64,000 nt of DNA from Chryseosolibacter sp964532595 (GTDB lineage Bacteria; Bacteroidota; Bacteroidia; Cytophagales; Cyclobacteriaceae), in assembly GCA_964532595.1 (NCBI GenBank), contig CAZHIQ010000003.1, forward strand, positions 164,563 to 228,562, given 5' to 3'. Made by a program: the position numbers and the translations under genes. Below are positions 50,774 to 60,463 of the stretch, in pieces; the stretch's first letter is position 1; each line of letters begins with the position of its first letter. Under the pieces are notes generated by a model. It was given only the letters and a program-made list of their open reading frames with translations. It ran no database searches and was not told the DNA's origin.

Positions 50774-53743
50774 TTACCGGAAACCGCGGTTGGTTGCGCG
50801 CGTTCGGAAAGAAGCATAGTGTCTGTTGTACATCTCTTCAATCTTTTCGGCCAACTCGTTGTGACCTTCTTCGAAGAGGGCGCGTTGAAGTTCGCCCAGA
50901 ATGACGATCTGAATTTGTAGTTCCCGGCCGAACTCGCGATTTCGCACATGGTAATCGGCGACAGCATCAGCCCGTTCACTCATAACCTCGGCTATCTCGA
51001 GAGCTTTGTCGGTTTCTCCCACGGCCAGGAAAAGCTGCACCATCTGAGCGCTTGTCATATCATAAGGCACGCCGTGGTCGGGCATCTTTTCGAGGCTGAA
51101 GTTCAATACTTCTCTCGCTCTTGCGCTATCACCACGGTTAATGAGCGCCACGGCAAGTGAGTTCAGGCTGCTCCGGTGATTCTGAACAAATTGTCTGTAG
51201 TCGGGCGAGTAATATACCGTTGAGTCGTCAAGGTTCCGGAACTGGAATTTCTCGGTGATGTTGCGATAGGCAAGTTCAGTGTTGACGAGTTCGCCTTGTG
51301 TATCCGGATTCTGCACGGGCAGAATGCGATAGGCGTTGCCTTCCTGTACAACGAACGGTGTGAGGTCGACATTAAACTGGGCCAGCGATGTGTTATTGAC
51401 ATACAGAGGACGTTCCCAATCGGCAGTAGCCAGCACGTCGAGCATGGCAAGGTCTTTCTTTTCAAGACCATTCCCGCGCAAGCGGAGACGCATTTCCGGT
51501 ACAATCAGGTGCTCAAGTTCAGCAGGGACGATGCCAAGCGAGCGAACCTTGTCCACGTCTACTTTCAAGACGAGCTCGCGGCTTGGAACGGCGTTAGCTG
51601 ATTGGTAGAGTCGCAATCCCTTGTGGTCTTTCTTGATCAGATCCAGGAACTGCTTCAGGTCGATTGCCGGAATGTTCGCATCGTAGAACGGCAGGTAATC
51701 GTTAGGGCCTCCCTGGCGATAGTTTTCCATCGTCAGCGTGTAGGGGAATGCTTCCGACTCATATGTCGACCGCATCGTCTGCCGGATGTACCAGTCGGTG
51801 TTGTAGTAACTGAGAACGACTACGCGCATATCGGTGCGCACGCCTTCTACTTCCTGCGAGTACCACAAAGGGAAGGTGTCGTTATCGCCCCCGGTGAAGA
51901 GAATGGCATTGGGAGCACACGACTGCAGGTAGTTGATTGCTGAGTCGACTGAAAAATATCGGTTCGAACGGTCGTGATCATCCCAACCGTCTTTTGCCAT
52001 TAAGACCGGTGCGGTGAGGCCAATGAGCGTGGCGATAATCGCGGCAGTTCGGGCATTTCTTATCCAGTTCCGGAGGAGATCAACGATAGCAATTACCGAG
52101 AATCCGATCCAGAAACTAAAAGCATAGTAAGAACCGGTATAGATGTAATCCCGTTCGCGGGGTTCCACAGGAGGTGAGTTGAGGTAGATGACGAGCGCAA
52201 CGCCTGTGAGTATGAAAAGCAATCCTACAACGGCGAAGTTACGTGTGTCTTTAACCGACTGATACAAGAGGCCGACAATTCCCAGAATGAAAGGAATCAT
52301 AAAGAAGTTGTTGCGGCCTTTGTTATTCGCGATTGGCTCAGGAGCCTCTTCAAACCACTTCGACGGTTTTAGCCAGTCTGCGTTCTGAATATCGCTTTCG
52401 CGTCCCGCGAAGTTGAAGAAGAAGTAGCGGAGATACATCCAGCCAATCTGATGCTTGAACATATAGTGCAGATTGTCGGAGAAGAACTTCGGTCGTTCAC
52501 CCTCCTGCATGTTAAGCAAGTCGCGGTATACCTGCTGATGCTGAGGATCTGTACTCCATATCCGGGGAAAGAGAGTCTTATCACCTTCGGAGTATTCGTA
52601 CGAGATTCGTCGGTCAGCAATTTCGTATTTGTCTTTTCCTTTCACGTAGATCGGATCTCCTTCGGCAACTCCTGTCACCTTTGCTGTGAAATATTGTCCG
52701 TAAACGAGCGGGCGACTGCCGTACTGTTCGCGCTTGAGATAGCGCACATAACTCATCACATCGGAAGGGTCGTTCTCATTGATCGGGGGATTGTAATTCG
52801 CACGAATTACAATCATGGCGTAAGACGAGTAGCCAATGAGAATGAATGCGGTAGCCAGCAGGAACGTGTTTATTATCGGCTTAGCCTTTTTCTGGCTGTG
52901 GTGGATACCAAAGACAAGGGCGCCTAACAGCAGTAACGCGAAGAAGATTGCCCCCGAGCCGAAAGGAAGGCCCAGGCTGTTTACGAAGAAAACTTCGAAA
53001 GTTCCTGCGACGCTGGGTAAGCCGGGAATAATAAGATTGTTGATGAAGAATATGATGAGAAGGCTGATGATCATAGTTCCGATCACTCCCCAGCGGCCGG
53101 GCTCATATTTCTTCAGGTAGTAAATGAGTGCCAGGGCGGGAATGGTTACCAGGTTCAGCAAGTGTACGCCGATCGAGAGCCCCATCATGTAAAAGATGAG
53201 AATCAGCCAGCGGTTCGCCCTCGCTTCGTCCTCGATGAGATCCCACTTCAACATTGCCCAAACCACGAAAGCAGTGAAGAACGATGACATTGCATATACT
53301 TCTGCTTCCACGTTTGAGAACCACGCTGAGTCGCAGAAGGTATAGGCCAGCGATCCCACAAGACCAGCTCCCATCAGCACCCAGGTGCGATCGGTCGTTA
53401 AGTCTTCGGCCTTGCGAAGGCCCATGAGTTTTCTCCCGAAGAGGACTACGGACCAGAACATGAACATGGATGTAAAGGCTCCCGCAAGAACGCTACTGAA
53501 GTTGATCCAGTAGGCGACCATCGTCTCATCGCCAAAGGACAGGAACGAGAAGAGACGCCCAATCAAAAGAAAGAAAGGAGCTCCCGGGGGGTGTGGTACC
53601 TCCAGCTTATACGATACGGCGATAAATTCGCCACAATCCCAATAGCTGGCCGTGGGTTCCATGGTTATCCAATAGACCGCCAGCGCCAGGACGAATACAG
53701 CCCAGCCTACGGCGTTGTTAACCTTTTGAAAATGAGGATTCAT
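50774..53743 (-). CDS. DUF2723 membrane protein (glycosyltransferase family 117-like)
   Basis: A 989-residue integral membrane protein. The N-terminal half has about ten to twelve hydrophobic helices and the DUF2723 signature YWDCGEFIAVSYKLEVPHPP, then GAPFFLLIGR, reminiscent of the acidic loop of GT-C glycosyltransferases. FTGGDNDTFPLWYSQEVEGVR begins a periplasmic segment, and the C-terminal 200 residues contain TPR-like helices (RAREVLNFSLEKMPDHGVPY; KALEIAEVMSERA). The family is related to TMEM260, an O-mannosyltransferase in animals; a protein-glycosylation role here is an inference. It stands alone between lpdA and a small membrane-protein gene. Confidence 0.85.
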   Translation of the reverse strand: MNPHFQKVNNAVGWAVFVLALAVYWITMEPTASYWDCGEFIAVSYKLEVPHPPGAPFFLLIGRLFSFLSFGDETMVAYWINFSSVLAGAFTSMFMFWSVVLFGRKLMGLRKAEDLTTDRTWVLMGAGLVGSLAYTFCDSAWFSNVEAEVYAMSSFFTAFVVWAMLKWDLIEDEARANRWLILIFYMMGLSIGVHLLNLVTIPALALIYYLKKYEPGRWGVIGTMIISLLIIFFINNLIIPGLPSVAGTFEVFFVNSLGLPFGSGAIFFALLLLGALVFGIHHSQKKAKPIINTFLLATAFILIGYSSYAMIVIRANYNPPINENDPSDVMSYVRYLKREQYGSRPLVYGQYFTAKVTGVAEGDPIYVKGKDKYEIADRRISYEYSEGDKTLFPRIWSTDPQHQQVYRDLLNMQEGERPKFFSDNLHYMFKHQIGWMYLRYFFFNFAGRESDIQNADWLKPSKWFEEAPEPIANNKGRNNFFMIPFILGIVGLLYQSVKDTRNFAVVGLLFILTGVALVIYLNSPPVEPRERDYIYTGSYYAFSFWIGFSVIAIVDLLRNWIRNARTAAIIATLIGLTAPVLMAKDGWDDHDRSNRYFSVDSAINYLQSCAPNAILFTGGDNDTFPLWYSQEVEGVRTDMRVVVLSYYNTDWYIRQTMRSTYESEAFPYTLTMENYRQGGPNDYLPFYDANIPAIDLKQFLDLIKKDHKGLRLYQSANAVPSRELVLKVDVDKVRSLGIVPAELEHLIVPEMRLRLRGNGLEKKDLAMLDVLATADWERPLYVNNTSLAQFNVDLTPFVVQEGNAYRILPVQNPDTQGELVNTELAYRNITEKFQFRNLDDSTVYYSPDYRQFVQNHRSSLNSLAVALINRGDSARAREVLNFSLEKMPDHGVPYDMTSAQMVQLFLAVGETDKALEIAEVMSERADAVADYHVRNREFGRELQIQIVILGELQRALFEEGHNELAEKIEEMYNRHYASFRTRATNRGFR

Positions 53744-53896
53744 GTTGAAGCGGTTACTAAAAACTCAAGCCGCGAAAATAGTCAGGAATATCCAGATTTC
53801 TGGCCGGTTAGCGGATAACGGCCGGTTTTTATGGTCAAAACGTTTTCGGATCGCCGTTGGTATGCCCTCAACGTCAAATGATTGAGTTCTTGCCGG

Positions 53897-54544
53897 CTAC
53901 TTGTAGACGATCACATAAAAGCCAAGCCAGAGGAAGAAAATGAAAATGTACGATGCGGCCACGATAAACCACACCACCTTCCGGCTTTTCCGCGCATAGT
54001 GATGCACGCCTTCAACAAGCAAGAACCAATATCCTATTTCGAAGATATTCAATGCACGCAGGGGATAAGCCCAGCGCGTGTCAAGCTGCCCGGGTTCGAA
54101 AAACTGAATAAGTGAAAAGGGATAGAAGAAGCTGATTTCGTAATAACCGGGGTCGGTCTCAATAAACAAAAACCACGCGATTTTGAGGACTTCCGGGATG
54201 AGGAAAATGAACTCCGCGCCGATAACAACGCCCCAACACTGACCGTATGTGACTCGATAGCCGAACATGAAGCAACCGACCCATATGACAAAGGCGATGA
54301 CGGTGAATTTCCAGAGGTAGACGATGGGGATCGAAAACAGTTTTAACCCGTTAATAATCCGCAAAATCAATCCTTCCGGGCGGTCCTGCAGAAACTCAAA
54401 GGCGGCCGTTTCGTTTTCTATAAAGGAGATTTTTACGAAGAGAAGCAGTAATGTTGAAAGGCACAGAAGGACAAAAAGCAGCCTTTTGTCGGCAGCGAAT
54501 AATGATTTAGTTTCGCCTTCGTTTGACAGGGGAGAATTTACCAA
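53897..54544 (-). CDS. Hypothetical multi-pass membrane protein
   Basis: About 215 residues with five hydrophobic helices (LLFVLLCLSTLLLLFV, IVYLWKFTVIAFVIWVGCFM, WGVVIGAEFIFLIPEVL, IGYWFLLVEGV, VVWFIVAASYIFIFFLWLGF). The longest frame starts at TTG 54583. That codon coincides with a minus-strand TATATTTG box (54588-54581), so TTG 54544 (VNSPLSNEGE) is preferred. No family is recognised beyond a general Yip1-like layout. It is divergent from a TPR protein gene, the two starts being about 23 bases apart. Function unknown. Confidence 0.6.
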   Translation of the reverse strand: MVNSPLSNEGETKSLFAADKRLLFVLLCLSTLLLLFVKISFIENETAAFEFLQDRPEGLILRIINGLKLFSIPIVYLWKFTVIAFVIWVGCFMFGYRVTYGQCWGVVIGAEFIFLIPEVLKIAWFLFIETDPGYYEISFFYPFSLIQFFEPGQLDTRWAYPLRALNIFEIGYWFLLVEGVHHYARKSRKVVWFIVAASYIFIFFLWLGFYVIVYK

Positions 54545-54566
54545 TCTGTGCGTGCGTTTAAAGCCT

Positions 54567-55808
54567 ATGACGTTCTGGAGCAAATATACACGGTCGGGTC
54601 GATTTACGATGGCGGGCTTTCTATGCCTTTGTGCGGCTTTGTTGGCAGGGCATGGTGCCTACGCGCAAACCTCGAAGGGTCTCCCCCGCGAAGATTCCAC
54701 CGTTATTCTGCTGGCCGACATCGATGTGCAGCTCGAGTGTACACAGGCGCTGAATGACCTCTACAATTTTCGTTTCGATGCCGCCGAAGCAAAATTCCGG
54801 CAGCTGATGAGTCAGTATGGCTGGCATCCCCTTCCTTACTTCCTGATGGGGCTTAGTGATTGGTGGAAAATACTTCCGAATACCCAGAATACGTCCTATG
54901 ACAATTCGTTTCTCGCCTGGATGGATACCACCATTACGGTAGCGGAGCGCCTCTACAAAGAATATCCCAGTTACAAGGCCGAAGCAGCTTTCTTCCTCGC
55001 AGCCGCTTATGGGTTTAAAGGGCGTTTGTATTCGGACGAAGAGCGAAAGAATTGGCGAAAAGCGGCGGCGGTTGGGAAAAGCGCCTTGAACTACCTGGAG
55101 GAAAGCCGGGGTAATCATCACCTGAGTCCCGAGTTGGTGTTCGGGGATGCGTTGTATAATTATTTTTCGGTATGGGTACCTGAGAATTATCCCGTTCTCA
55201 AGCCCATCCTGTGGTTTTTCCCAAAAGGAGATAAGGAGCTTGGCCTTCGCCAGTTAAAGGAAGTGTCGTACAATGCCTTTTACACGAGGACCGAGGCGAT
55301 GGTTTGGCTAATGAGGATTCTTAACAGCTATGAGAATGACCAGCTTCAGGCGTTGCAAATCAGTGAATACCTCCACGAGAGCTACCCCAATAACCCCTAT
55401 TTCCATCGCTACTATGCCCGTATGCTGTACTCGGTGGGACGGTATTTCGAGGCGGAGCCTGTTTGCAAGGAAATCCTGAGAAGAATCGACGCGGGGATGA
55501 CGGGCTATGAAGCAACCAGTGGCCGCTACGCCGCCTTTTTCCTCGGGCAGATTTACGAAGCGCGGAAGAATCTCGAGGACGCACGTGTTCATTATGAGTT
55601 GTGCGTGAAGTTTGCGGAGGAAATTGGAGCGACGGAGTCGGGGTATTATTTGTACTCCCTTATCTCACTTGGAGAAATACACCAGATCAATGGGGACAAA
55701 AAGGAAGCACGTGCCTATTTCGAACGTGTCAAGAAGTTGGCCGGCCGGAAGGACAATGCCTTTAAAGATGCGAAACGCCGTCTGAAACGATTGGAGAAGG
55801 GCGACTAA
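54567..55808 (+). CDS. Tetratricopeptide-repeat protein with signal peptide
   Basis: About 413 residues from ATG 54567 (or 54609, which starts the signal peptide MAGFLCLCAALLAGHGAYAQ). The mature protein is all-helical with degenerate TPR units (LNDLYNFRFDAAEAKFRQL; AVGKSALNYLEE; LLRIL-like; AAFFLGQIYEARKNLEDAR; KKEARAYFERVKKL). Such periplasmic TPR proteins act as scaffolds; the partner is unknown. The frame is open upstream to 54324, but that part is antisense to the divergent membrane gene and lacks a signal peptide at its start. Confidence 0.75.
   Translation: MTFWSKYTRSGRFTMAGFLCLCAALLAGHGAYAQTSKGLPREDSTVILLADIDVQLECTQALNDLYNFRFDAAEAKFRQLMSQYGWHPLPYFLMGLSDWWKILPNTQNTSYDNSFLAWMDTTITVAERLYKEYPSYKAEAAFFLAAAYGFKGRLYSDEERKNWRKAAAVGKSALNYLEESRGNHHLSPELVFGDALYNYFSVWVPENYPVLKPILWFFPKGDKELGLRQLKEVSYNAFYTRTEAMVWLMRILNSYENDQLQALQISEYLHESYPNNPYFHRYYARMLYSVGRYFEAEPVCKEILRRIDAGMTGYEATSGRYAAFFLGQIYEARKNLEDARVHYELCVKFAEEIGATESGYYLYSLISLGEIHQINGDKKEARAYFERVKKLAGRKDNAFKDAKRRLKRLEKGD
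54581..54588 (-). promoter_or_regulatory. Putative -7 box for the small membrane-protein gene
   Basis: TATATTTG on the minus strand, 36 bases before TTG 54544. It lies within the 5' coding end of the divergent TPR gene. The -33 box is absent. Confidence 0.35.
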
Positions 55809-55907
55809 GTTGCAGCCCCCTGTATTCTCCGCTGTTTCCGGGGAGCCGATTGCATGCTGTTAAAGAATTCTTTCTTGAATCGCACGCCAGCGAGTCGCTT
55901 TTTCCAT

Positions 55908-55915
55908 TATTTTTG
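55908..55915 (+). promoter_or_regulatory. Putative -7 box for the Lrp-pyrR-panB run
   Basis: TATTTTTG fits TAnnTTTG, 67 bases upstream of ATG 55983. No TTTG at the expected spacing. Confidence 0.4.
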
Positions 55916-55982
55916 CCCAAATAAAATTTGGCTGTAGAATTAGGCCACAAAACGAAAGGCAATTACTCTGCATTCTTTTTCG

Positions 55983-56480
55983 ATGAAAAAACAAGATAAT
56001 CGTATGAAAACCCAGCCCAAAATCGACGCTACCGATCGGAAGATTCTCGATATTCTACAGGCGAACTCCAATATCACCAACGCTCAGTTGGCGAAGGAAA
56101 TTGGGCTTTCTCCAGCTCCAACGCTCGAGCGGGTGAATAAGCTCGAAGGGTCGGGAGTGATTCGCAGCTATCATGCGGTGATCGATCCGGCGAAAGTCGG
56201 GCTTGGCGTGAGTACCTTTGTTATGGCTACCCTGAAGGGGCACAACAAAGAGAACATCGAGAAATTTATTACTGCCATTCGCAGTATCAAGGAGATCGTA
56301 GAGTGTCACCACGTCACGGGTGCTGCTGACTTCATTCTCAAGATAGTCTGTGTAGATATAGGATCCTACCAGCAACTGATGTTGGAGCGCGTTTCAAATA
56401 TCGATGTGGTTGACAGCTTGCAATCGATGGTCATCTTATCGACATTCAAGGACAGCAAGTCATTGCCAATCCCCAATTAA
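55983..56480 (+). CDS. Lrp/AsnC family transcriptional regulator
   Basis: A 165-residue regulator (from ATG 56004: 158). The N-terminal winged helix-turn-helix reads DATDRKILDILQANSNITNA with QLAKEIGLSPAPTLERV as the recognition helix. The C-terminal RAM ligand-binding domain has KEIVECHHVTGAADFILKIV and ends TFKDSKSLPIPN. Lrp-family proteins sense amino acids and form octamers. The next gene starts one base after the stop, so it may be co-transcribed with the phosphoribosyltransferase and panB. The effector is unknown. Confidence 0.9.
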   Translation: MKKQDNRMKTQPKIDATDRKILDILQANSNITNAQLAKEIGLSPAPTLERVNKLEGSGVIRSYHAVIDPAKVGLGVSTFVMATLKGHNKENIEKFITAIRSIKEIVECHHVTGAADFILKIVCVDIGSYQQLMLERVSNIDVVDSLQSMVILSTFKDSKSLPIPN

Positions 56481-56481
56481 T

Positions 56482-56985
56482 ATGGTTTCAGAGCGGACAC
56501 TGATTCTCAATGCTTCCCAAGTCAGGCAGAAAATCCGCCGGATGGCCTACCAGATATACGAACACAATTTCAACGAGAAGTCGTTGGTGGTTGCGGGTAT
56601 TGACGGACAGGGATATACGCTGGCAAAACTGCTGGTGAAGGAGGTTGAGGCGATTTCGCCAATCAAGGTGGTGTTGGTGAAGGTAAGTCTTGATAAGCGT
56701 GCGCCGCAACAATCGGACGTTGTTCTTGATTGCGATACCAAAACACTGCAGAAAAAATGCATTGTGTTAGTCGACGACGTTCTTAATACCGGTCGCACAT
56801 TCGCGTACGGACTGAAGCCTTTTCTTAACGTGGAAGTGAAAAAAATCGAGACAGCGGTTCTTGTTAACCGCAGTCACACGCTATTTCCTATTTCACCCCA
56901 ATATACTGGATACGAGCTGGCCACGACGATCAATGATCACGTCGAAGTGGTGTTGGGCAAAGAAACCGCCGTCTACATCCGGTAA
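56482..56985 (+). CDS. PyrR-like phosphoribosyltransferase
   Basis: About 167 residues from ATG 56482, one base after the lrp stop. The type I PRTase fold shows the PRPP loop IVLVDDVLNTGRTF (about 94-107) and the phosphate loop GIDGQGYTLA. The N-terminal ILNASQVRQKIRRMAYQIYE helix resembles PyrR, the pyrimidine regulator/uracil PRTase. The RNA-binding basic patch cannot be judged by eye, and no pyrimidine gene is adjacent, so the regulatory role is unproven. Confidence 0.8.
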   Translation: MVSERTLILNASQVRQKIRRMAYQIYEHNFNEKSLVVAGIDGQGYTLAKLLVKEVEAISPIKVVLVKVSLDKRAPQQSDVVLDCDTKTLQKKCIVLVDDVLNTGRTFAYGLKPFLNVEVKKIETAVLVNRSHTLFPISPQYTGYELATTINDHVEVVLGKETAVYIR

Positions 56986-57000
56986 CACAAATCCATCGAC

Positions 57001-57822
57001 ATGTCAGTACACAAGCAGGAAGTAATCAAGAAAGTTACGACGCATCAGCTTCAGGAGATGAAGAACCGTGGTGAGAAGATCGCCATGCTTACTGCGTATG
57101 ACTACAGTATGGCGCGGATCATTGACGGAGCGTTGATCGATTGCATTCTTGTCGGTGACTCGGCCTCCAACGTTATGGCCGGCCATGAGACCACCCTTCC
57201 GATCACGCTCGATCAAATGATCTATCACGCGGCTTCTGTCGTTCGCGGTGTAAAACGTGCATTGGTTGTTGTAGATCTTCCTTTCGGTACTTACCAGGGC
57301 AATTCCGGTGAGGCCCTGCGTTCGGCTATCCGGATCATGAAGGAAGCCGGTGCCCACGCGGTGAAGCTCGAAGGAGGTAAAGAAGTTCGCGAGTCAGTTG
57401 AACGAATTCTTTCCGCGGGCATTCCTGTAATGGGACACCTGGGATTGACGCCCCAGTCGATATACAAGTTCGGAACCTATACGGTTCGCGCGCGTGAGGA
57501 GGCAGAGGCAAACCGATTGATGGAAGATGCGCGAATGCTGGATGAAATCGGATGTTTTGGGATTGTGCTTGAGAAGATTCCCGCGGCTCTTGCCGCTAAA
57601 GTGACCGCATCGGTTGATATCCCGACCATCGGAATTGGCGCGGGACCCGATTGTGACGGACAGGTGCTTGTGATGCAAGATATGCTAGGTATTAACAAGG
57701 AGTTCAAGCCCCGCTTTCTTCGCCGATACGCTGACCTCGACACGGTTATCACGGGGGCCGTTAAACAATACGTGGCGGATGTGAAGTCAAAGGATTTCCC
57801 CAACGAAGGCGAGCGATACTAA
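57001..57822 (+). CDS. panB: 3-methyl-2-oxobutanoate hydroxymethyltransferase
   Basis: A 273-residue TIM-barrel enzyme that makes ketopantoate for coenzyme A synthesis. The conserved motifs KIAMLTAYDYSMARI, VGDSASNVMAGHETTLPITL, GGKEVRESVERI, MGHLGLTPQSI and TIGIGAGPDCDGQVLVMQDMLG are all present with the Mg-binding acids. The length matches the family. It follows the PyrR-like gene by 15 bases and converges with the CAP-domain gene six bases away. Confidence 0.95.
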   Translation: MSVHKQEVIKKVTTHQLQEMKNRGEKIAMLTAYDYSMARIIDGALIDCILVGDSASNVMAGHETTLPITLDQMIYHAASVVRGVKRALVVVDLPFGTYQGNSGEALRSAIRIMKEAGAHAVKLEGGKEVRESVERILSAGIPVMGHLGLTPQSIYKFGTYTVRAREEAEANRLMEDARMLDEIGCFGIVLEKIPAALAAKVTASVDIPTIGIGAGPDCDGQVLVMQDMLGINKEFKPRFLRRYADLDTVITGAVKQYVADVKSKDFPNEGERY

Positions 57823-57828
57823 GGCAAT

Positions 57829-58413
57829 TTAGGGCTGGGGGCACCCTTCTGCCGAAACCGGGTCTTCCATTTCTCCGAACCAGACGATGCCGTACTCCTT
57901 GTAGAACCCGATACCAATAGCCTTCCATTGTGCTTTTTCCCACACCCCGTCGTTAATAATCAGCGGGTTGTGGGCCGGGCTCTTTTTCCACCCCTCCAGG
58001 CCTTCTATAGCCGTAGCTCCGGCCGAACTGTAATAGGCAATTTCATATCCCGGGCTGTCGTACCCGGCAATTTCTTTGGGTTTGTTCCACATACATTCAG
58101 CTTTCTTGTGGTCGTTCGTGTAACAACAGGATGTCCATTTGCCTTTTGTTGACCAACTATGAGGATTGCATTTTCCCCCTGGATTAAAGGTATAGTTTTC
58201 AGCCAGGTCGCGGGCATGGGTCTGTGCAACCAAAGTGAGTTTGGCCGAAATGGGTATCGGCGGCAATCCTTTCGATTTCCGGTAGGCCATCATGACCTCA
58301 TATAGTTTCTGTTCTTCCCCCGTGAGGCAGACAGATAGGTCAGTTGTCTTTATAGGATCACCTGAATTTTGCAGCAGGACGAGGAGGGCAAGGAAGAAAA
58401 ACGTTCGCATCAT
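57829..58413 (-). CDS. CAP (SCP/PR1) domain secreted protein
   Basis: A 194-residue exported protein. A short signal peptide (MMRTFFFLALLVLLQNSG) precedes the CAP domain: LVAQTHARDLAENYTF, CNPHSWSTKGKWTSCCY, YEIAYYS, GWKKSPAHNPLIIN and AIGIGFYKEYGIVWFGE. Six cysteines in the mature part could form disulfides (SCCY and AECMW among them). The CAP cavity His in HSW and in PAHN are present. Roles of bacterial CAP proteins are poorly known. It stands alone, convergent with panB. Confidence 0.85.
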   Translation of the reverse strand: MMRTFFFLALLVLLQNSGDPIKTTDLSVCLTGEEQKLYEVMMAYRKSKGLPPIPISAKLTLVAQTHARDLAENYTFNPGGKCNPHSWSTKGKWTSCCYTNDHKKAECMWNKPKEIAGYDSPGYEIAYYSSAGATAIEGLEGWKKSPAHNPLIINDGVWEKAQWKAIGIGFYKEYGIVWFGEMEDPVSAEGCPQP

Positions 58414-58662
58414 CAGTTATTTTTTCGTGCATCAACGATCACATCTGGAAACGCCTCAATCGATTGAATGAAACGGAACCGCCTTGTTGAAAACCAGATT
58501 CAAATTCATGCCAGGTACTAAACATCGCTTTGACGAGGGGGCATGGAACCCATTTGCAAATAGCAGAGTTTTTTTGATTGGCGGGCCCGAAAATCGGGCA
58601 ATACTGCGTATTTTTCGGCGCTTTTTGGAAGCGGTAATATCTCAACTTAAAAACAGCTAGAA

Positions 58663-59889
58663 ATGAGTGATCAAAAAATCAGCATCAGCAATGGTAAGCT
58701 GGTGGTTCCCGACAATCCTACCATACCTTATATTGAAGGTGACGGCACAGGTGTTGATATCTGGCCTGCATCGCGCCTCGTGTTTGACGCGGCAGTGGAA
58801 AAAGCCTATGGCGGCAAGCGGAAAATCAACTGGAAGGAAGTTCTGGCTGGGGAAAAGTCTTTCAATAAAGTAAATAACTGGCTGCCGGAGGAGACGCTGG
58901 CTACTTTCAGGGAATACCTGGTCGGTATCAAAGGCCCGCTCACTACTCCGGTAGGAGGAGGAATTCGTTCCCTCAACGTTGCGCTGCGCCAGGAACTTGA
59001 CCTGTACGCCTGTGTGCGTCCGGTGCGTTGGTTTAGCGGAGTTCCCTCACCGGTGAAGGAACCCCACAAAACAGATTCAGTAATCTTCCGCGAAAATACT
59101 GAGGATATCTACGCGGGAATTGAGTTCCAGTCGGGTACCGAGGAAAATCAGCAGTTCCTCCAGTACTTCGAGAGCTCCTTCCCGAAACTGCACAAGAAGA
59201 TTCGTTTTCCGAAAACAGCTAGCATTGGTATAAAGCCAGTATCTAAAGAAGGTACTGAACGTCTTGTCCGCGCGGCGATCAACTTCGCGCTTGAGCAGAA
59301 AAAGCCCAGTGTTACTCTGGTGCACAAAGGGAACATCATGAAGTTCACGGAAGGTAGCTTCCGCGACTGGGGTTATGCTCTGGCTAAAGAGGAATTCGGA
59401 GCTAAAGATCTCGACGGTGGCCCTTGGCAGGTTATCGAGAAAGACGGACACAAGCTTATTGTAAAAGACTCCATCGCAGATGCATTCTTGCAGCAAATCC
59501 TGTTGCGTCCGGACGAGTATTCCGTTGTGGCTACACTGAACCTGAACGGTGACTACATCTCCGATGCACTTGCGGCTATTGTAGGTGGAATTGGAATCGC
59601 GCCCGGTGCCAACATCAACTACGTTACCGGTCATGCCATTTTCGAGGCGACTCACGGTACGGCGCCGAAGTATGCAGGTCAGGACAAGGTTAACCCCGGT
59701 TCCGTGATCCTTTCCGGTGCGATGATGTTTGAATACATGCGCTGGCAGGAAGCTGCCGACCTTATCTACCAGGGTCTTGAGAAGGCGATTGCTTCAAAGC
59801 GGGTGACTTATGACTTCCATCGTCAGATGGAAGGCGCAACCTTGCTTAAGTGCTCTGAGTTCGCAGAGGAGATTGTGAAGAATATGTAA
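58663..59889 (+). CDS. icd: NADP-dependent isocitrate dehydrogenase
   Basis: A 408-residue TCA-cycle enzyme of the E. coli Icd type. PYIEGDGTGVDIWPA opens the fold. The substrate loop with the regulatory Ser is in GGGIRSLNVALRQELDLYAC, followed by FRENTEDIYAGIEFQSG, the catalytic Lys in VTLVHKGNIMKFTEG, and ATHGTAPKYAGQDKVNPGS. The length and residue pattern indicate NADP dependence. A terminator follows 24 bases after the stop. The 249 bases upstream hold a small hairpin GCCCGA-AAA-TCGGGC near 58584 but no gene. Confidence 0.95.
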   Translation: MSDQKISISNGKLVVPDNPTIPYIEGDGTGVDIWPASRLVFDAAVEKAYGGKRKINWKEVLAGEKSFNKVNNWLPEETLATFREYLVGIKGPLTTPVGGGIRSLNVALRQELDLYACVRPVRWFSGVPSPVKEPHKTDSVIFRENTEDIYAGIEFQSGTEENQQFLQYFESSFPKLHKKIRFPKTASIGIKPVSKEGTERLVRAAINFALEQKKPSVTLVHKGNIMKFTEGSFRDWGYALAKEEFGAKDLDGGPWQVIEKDGHKLIVKDSIADAFLQQILLRPDEYSVVATLNLNGDYISDALAAIVGGIGIAPGANINYVTGHAIFEATHGTAPKYAGQDKVNPGSVILSGAMMFEYMRWQEAADLIYQGLEKAIASKRVTYDFHRQMEGATLLKCSEFAEEIVKNM

Positions 59890-59913
59890 TCTCCGTTGAT
59901 AGATAAATAAAAA

Positions 59914-59934
59914 GGGGCGCTAAGCCCCTTTTTT
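59914..59934 (+). terminator. Intrinsic terminator after icd
   Basis: Stem GGGGC / GCCCC with a short GCTAA-type loop, followed by TTTTTT. It is flanked by an A run on the left and may also act on ribH transcripts from the other strand. Confidence 0.85.
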
Positions 59935-59952
59935 ATTGTTCAACGAATCCTT

Positions 59953-60438
59953 TCAATTTTTCAGCGAAGCCTGGACGGCAAGCATCTCCAACGCAGTGAT
60001 CGCTGCCTCTTCTCCCTTGTTGCCAAACTTGCCACCGGCGCGTTCGAGTGCCTGTTGTTTATTGAGGGTGGTTAGAACGCCAAAAATGACGGGCTTTCGG
60101 GTGCGCAGCCCTGCTTCGGTAATGCCGTAGCTCACACCCTGACATATATAGTCGAAATGAGGCGTGTCACCCTGAATTACACAGCCAATGCAGATAACGG
60201 CGTCGATATCAGTTTGCTCGGCCATCCAAAGTGCTCCTAACGAAAGCTCGAAGCTTCCCGGTACTGTTTTACGAACAATGTTCTCCTTCTTAACTCCGTG
60301 TTCGAGTAGTGATTGCAAGGCTCCGATGTAAAGAGCTTCCGTGACATCTTCGTTCCAGGAGGCCACAACGATGGCTACCTTTGTGTTTTCAAATGAATGT
60401 CCGCCTGCAGCGGTTCCCGACTTTAGTATTCCTGCCAT
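59953..60438 (-). CDS. ribH: 6,7-dimethyl-8-ribityllumazine synthase
   Basis: A 161-residue enzyme condensing the pyrimidine and butanone-phosphate precursors to the lumazine in riboflavin synthesis. Motifs VVASWNEDVTEAL, VPGSFELSLGA, DAVICIGCVIQGDTPHFDY and the catalytic His in that block are complete. FGVLTTLNKQQALERAGG is the phosphate site, and the C-terminus GEEAAITALEMLAV is typical. It is separated from the upstream TPR gene by an intrinsic terminator. Confidence 0.95.
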   Translation of the reverse strand: MAGILKSGTAAGGHSFENTKVAIVVASWNEDVTEALYIGALQSLLEHGVKKENIVRKTVPGSFELSLGALWMAEQTDIDAVICIGCVIQGDTPHFDYICQGVSYGITEAGLRTRKPVIFGVLTTLNKQQALERAGGKFGNKGEEAAITALEMLAVQASLKN

Positions 60439-60463
60439 ATCTCTTAAGCTTCACAAAATAGGG

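Noticed and set aside
53800..53830. Imperfect GGCCG/CGGCC hairpin with a T run, considered as a terminator on the plus strand
   Set aside because: No plus-strand gene ends upstream; it lies in the 5' region of a minus-strand gene. Significance unclear.
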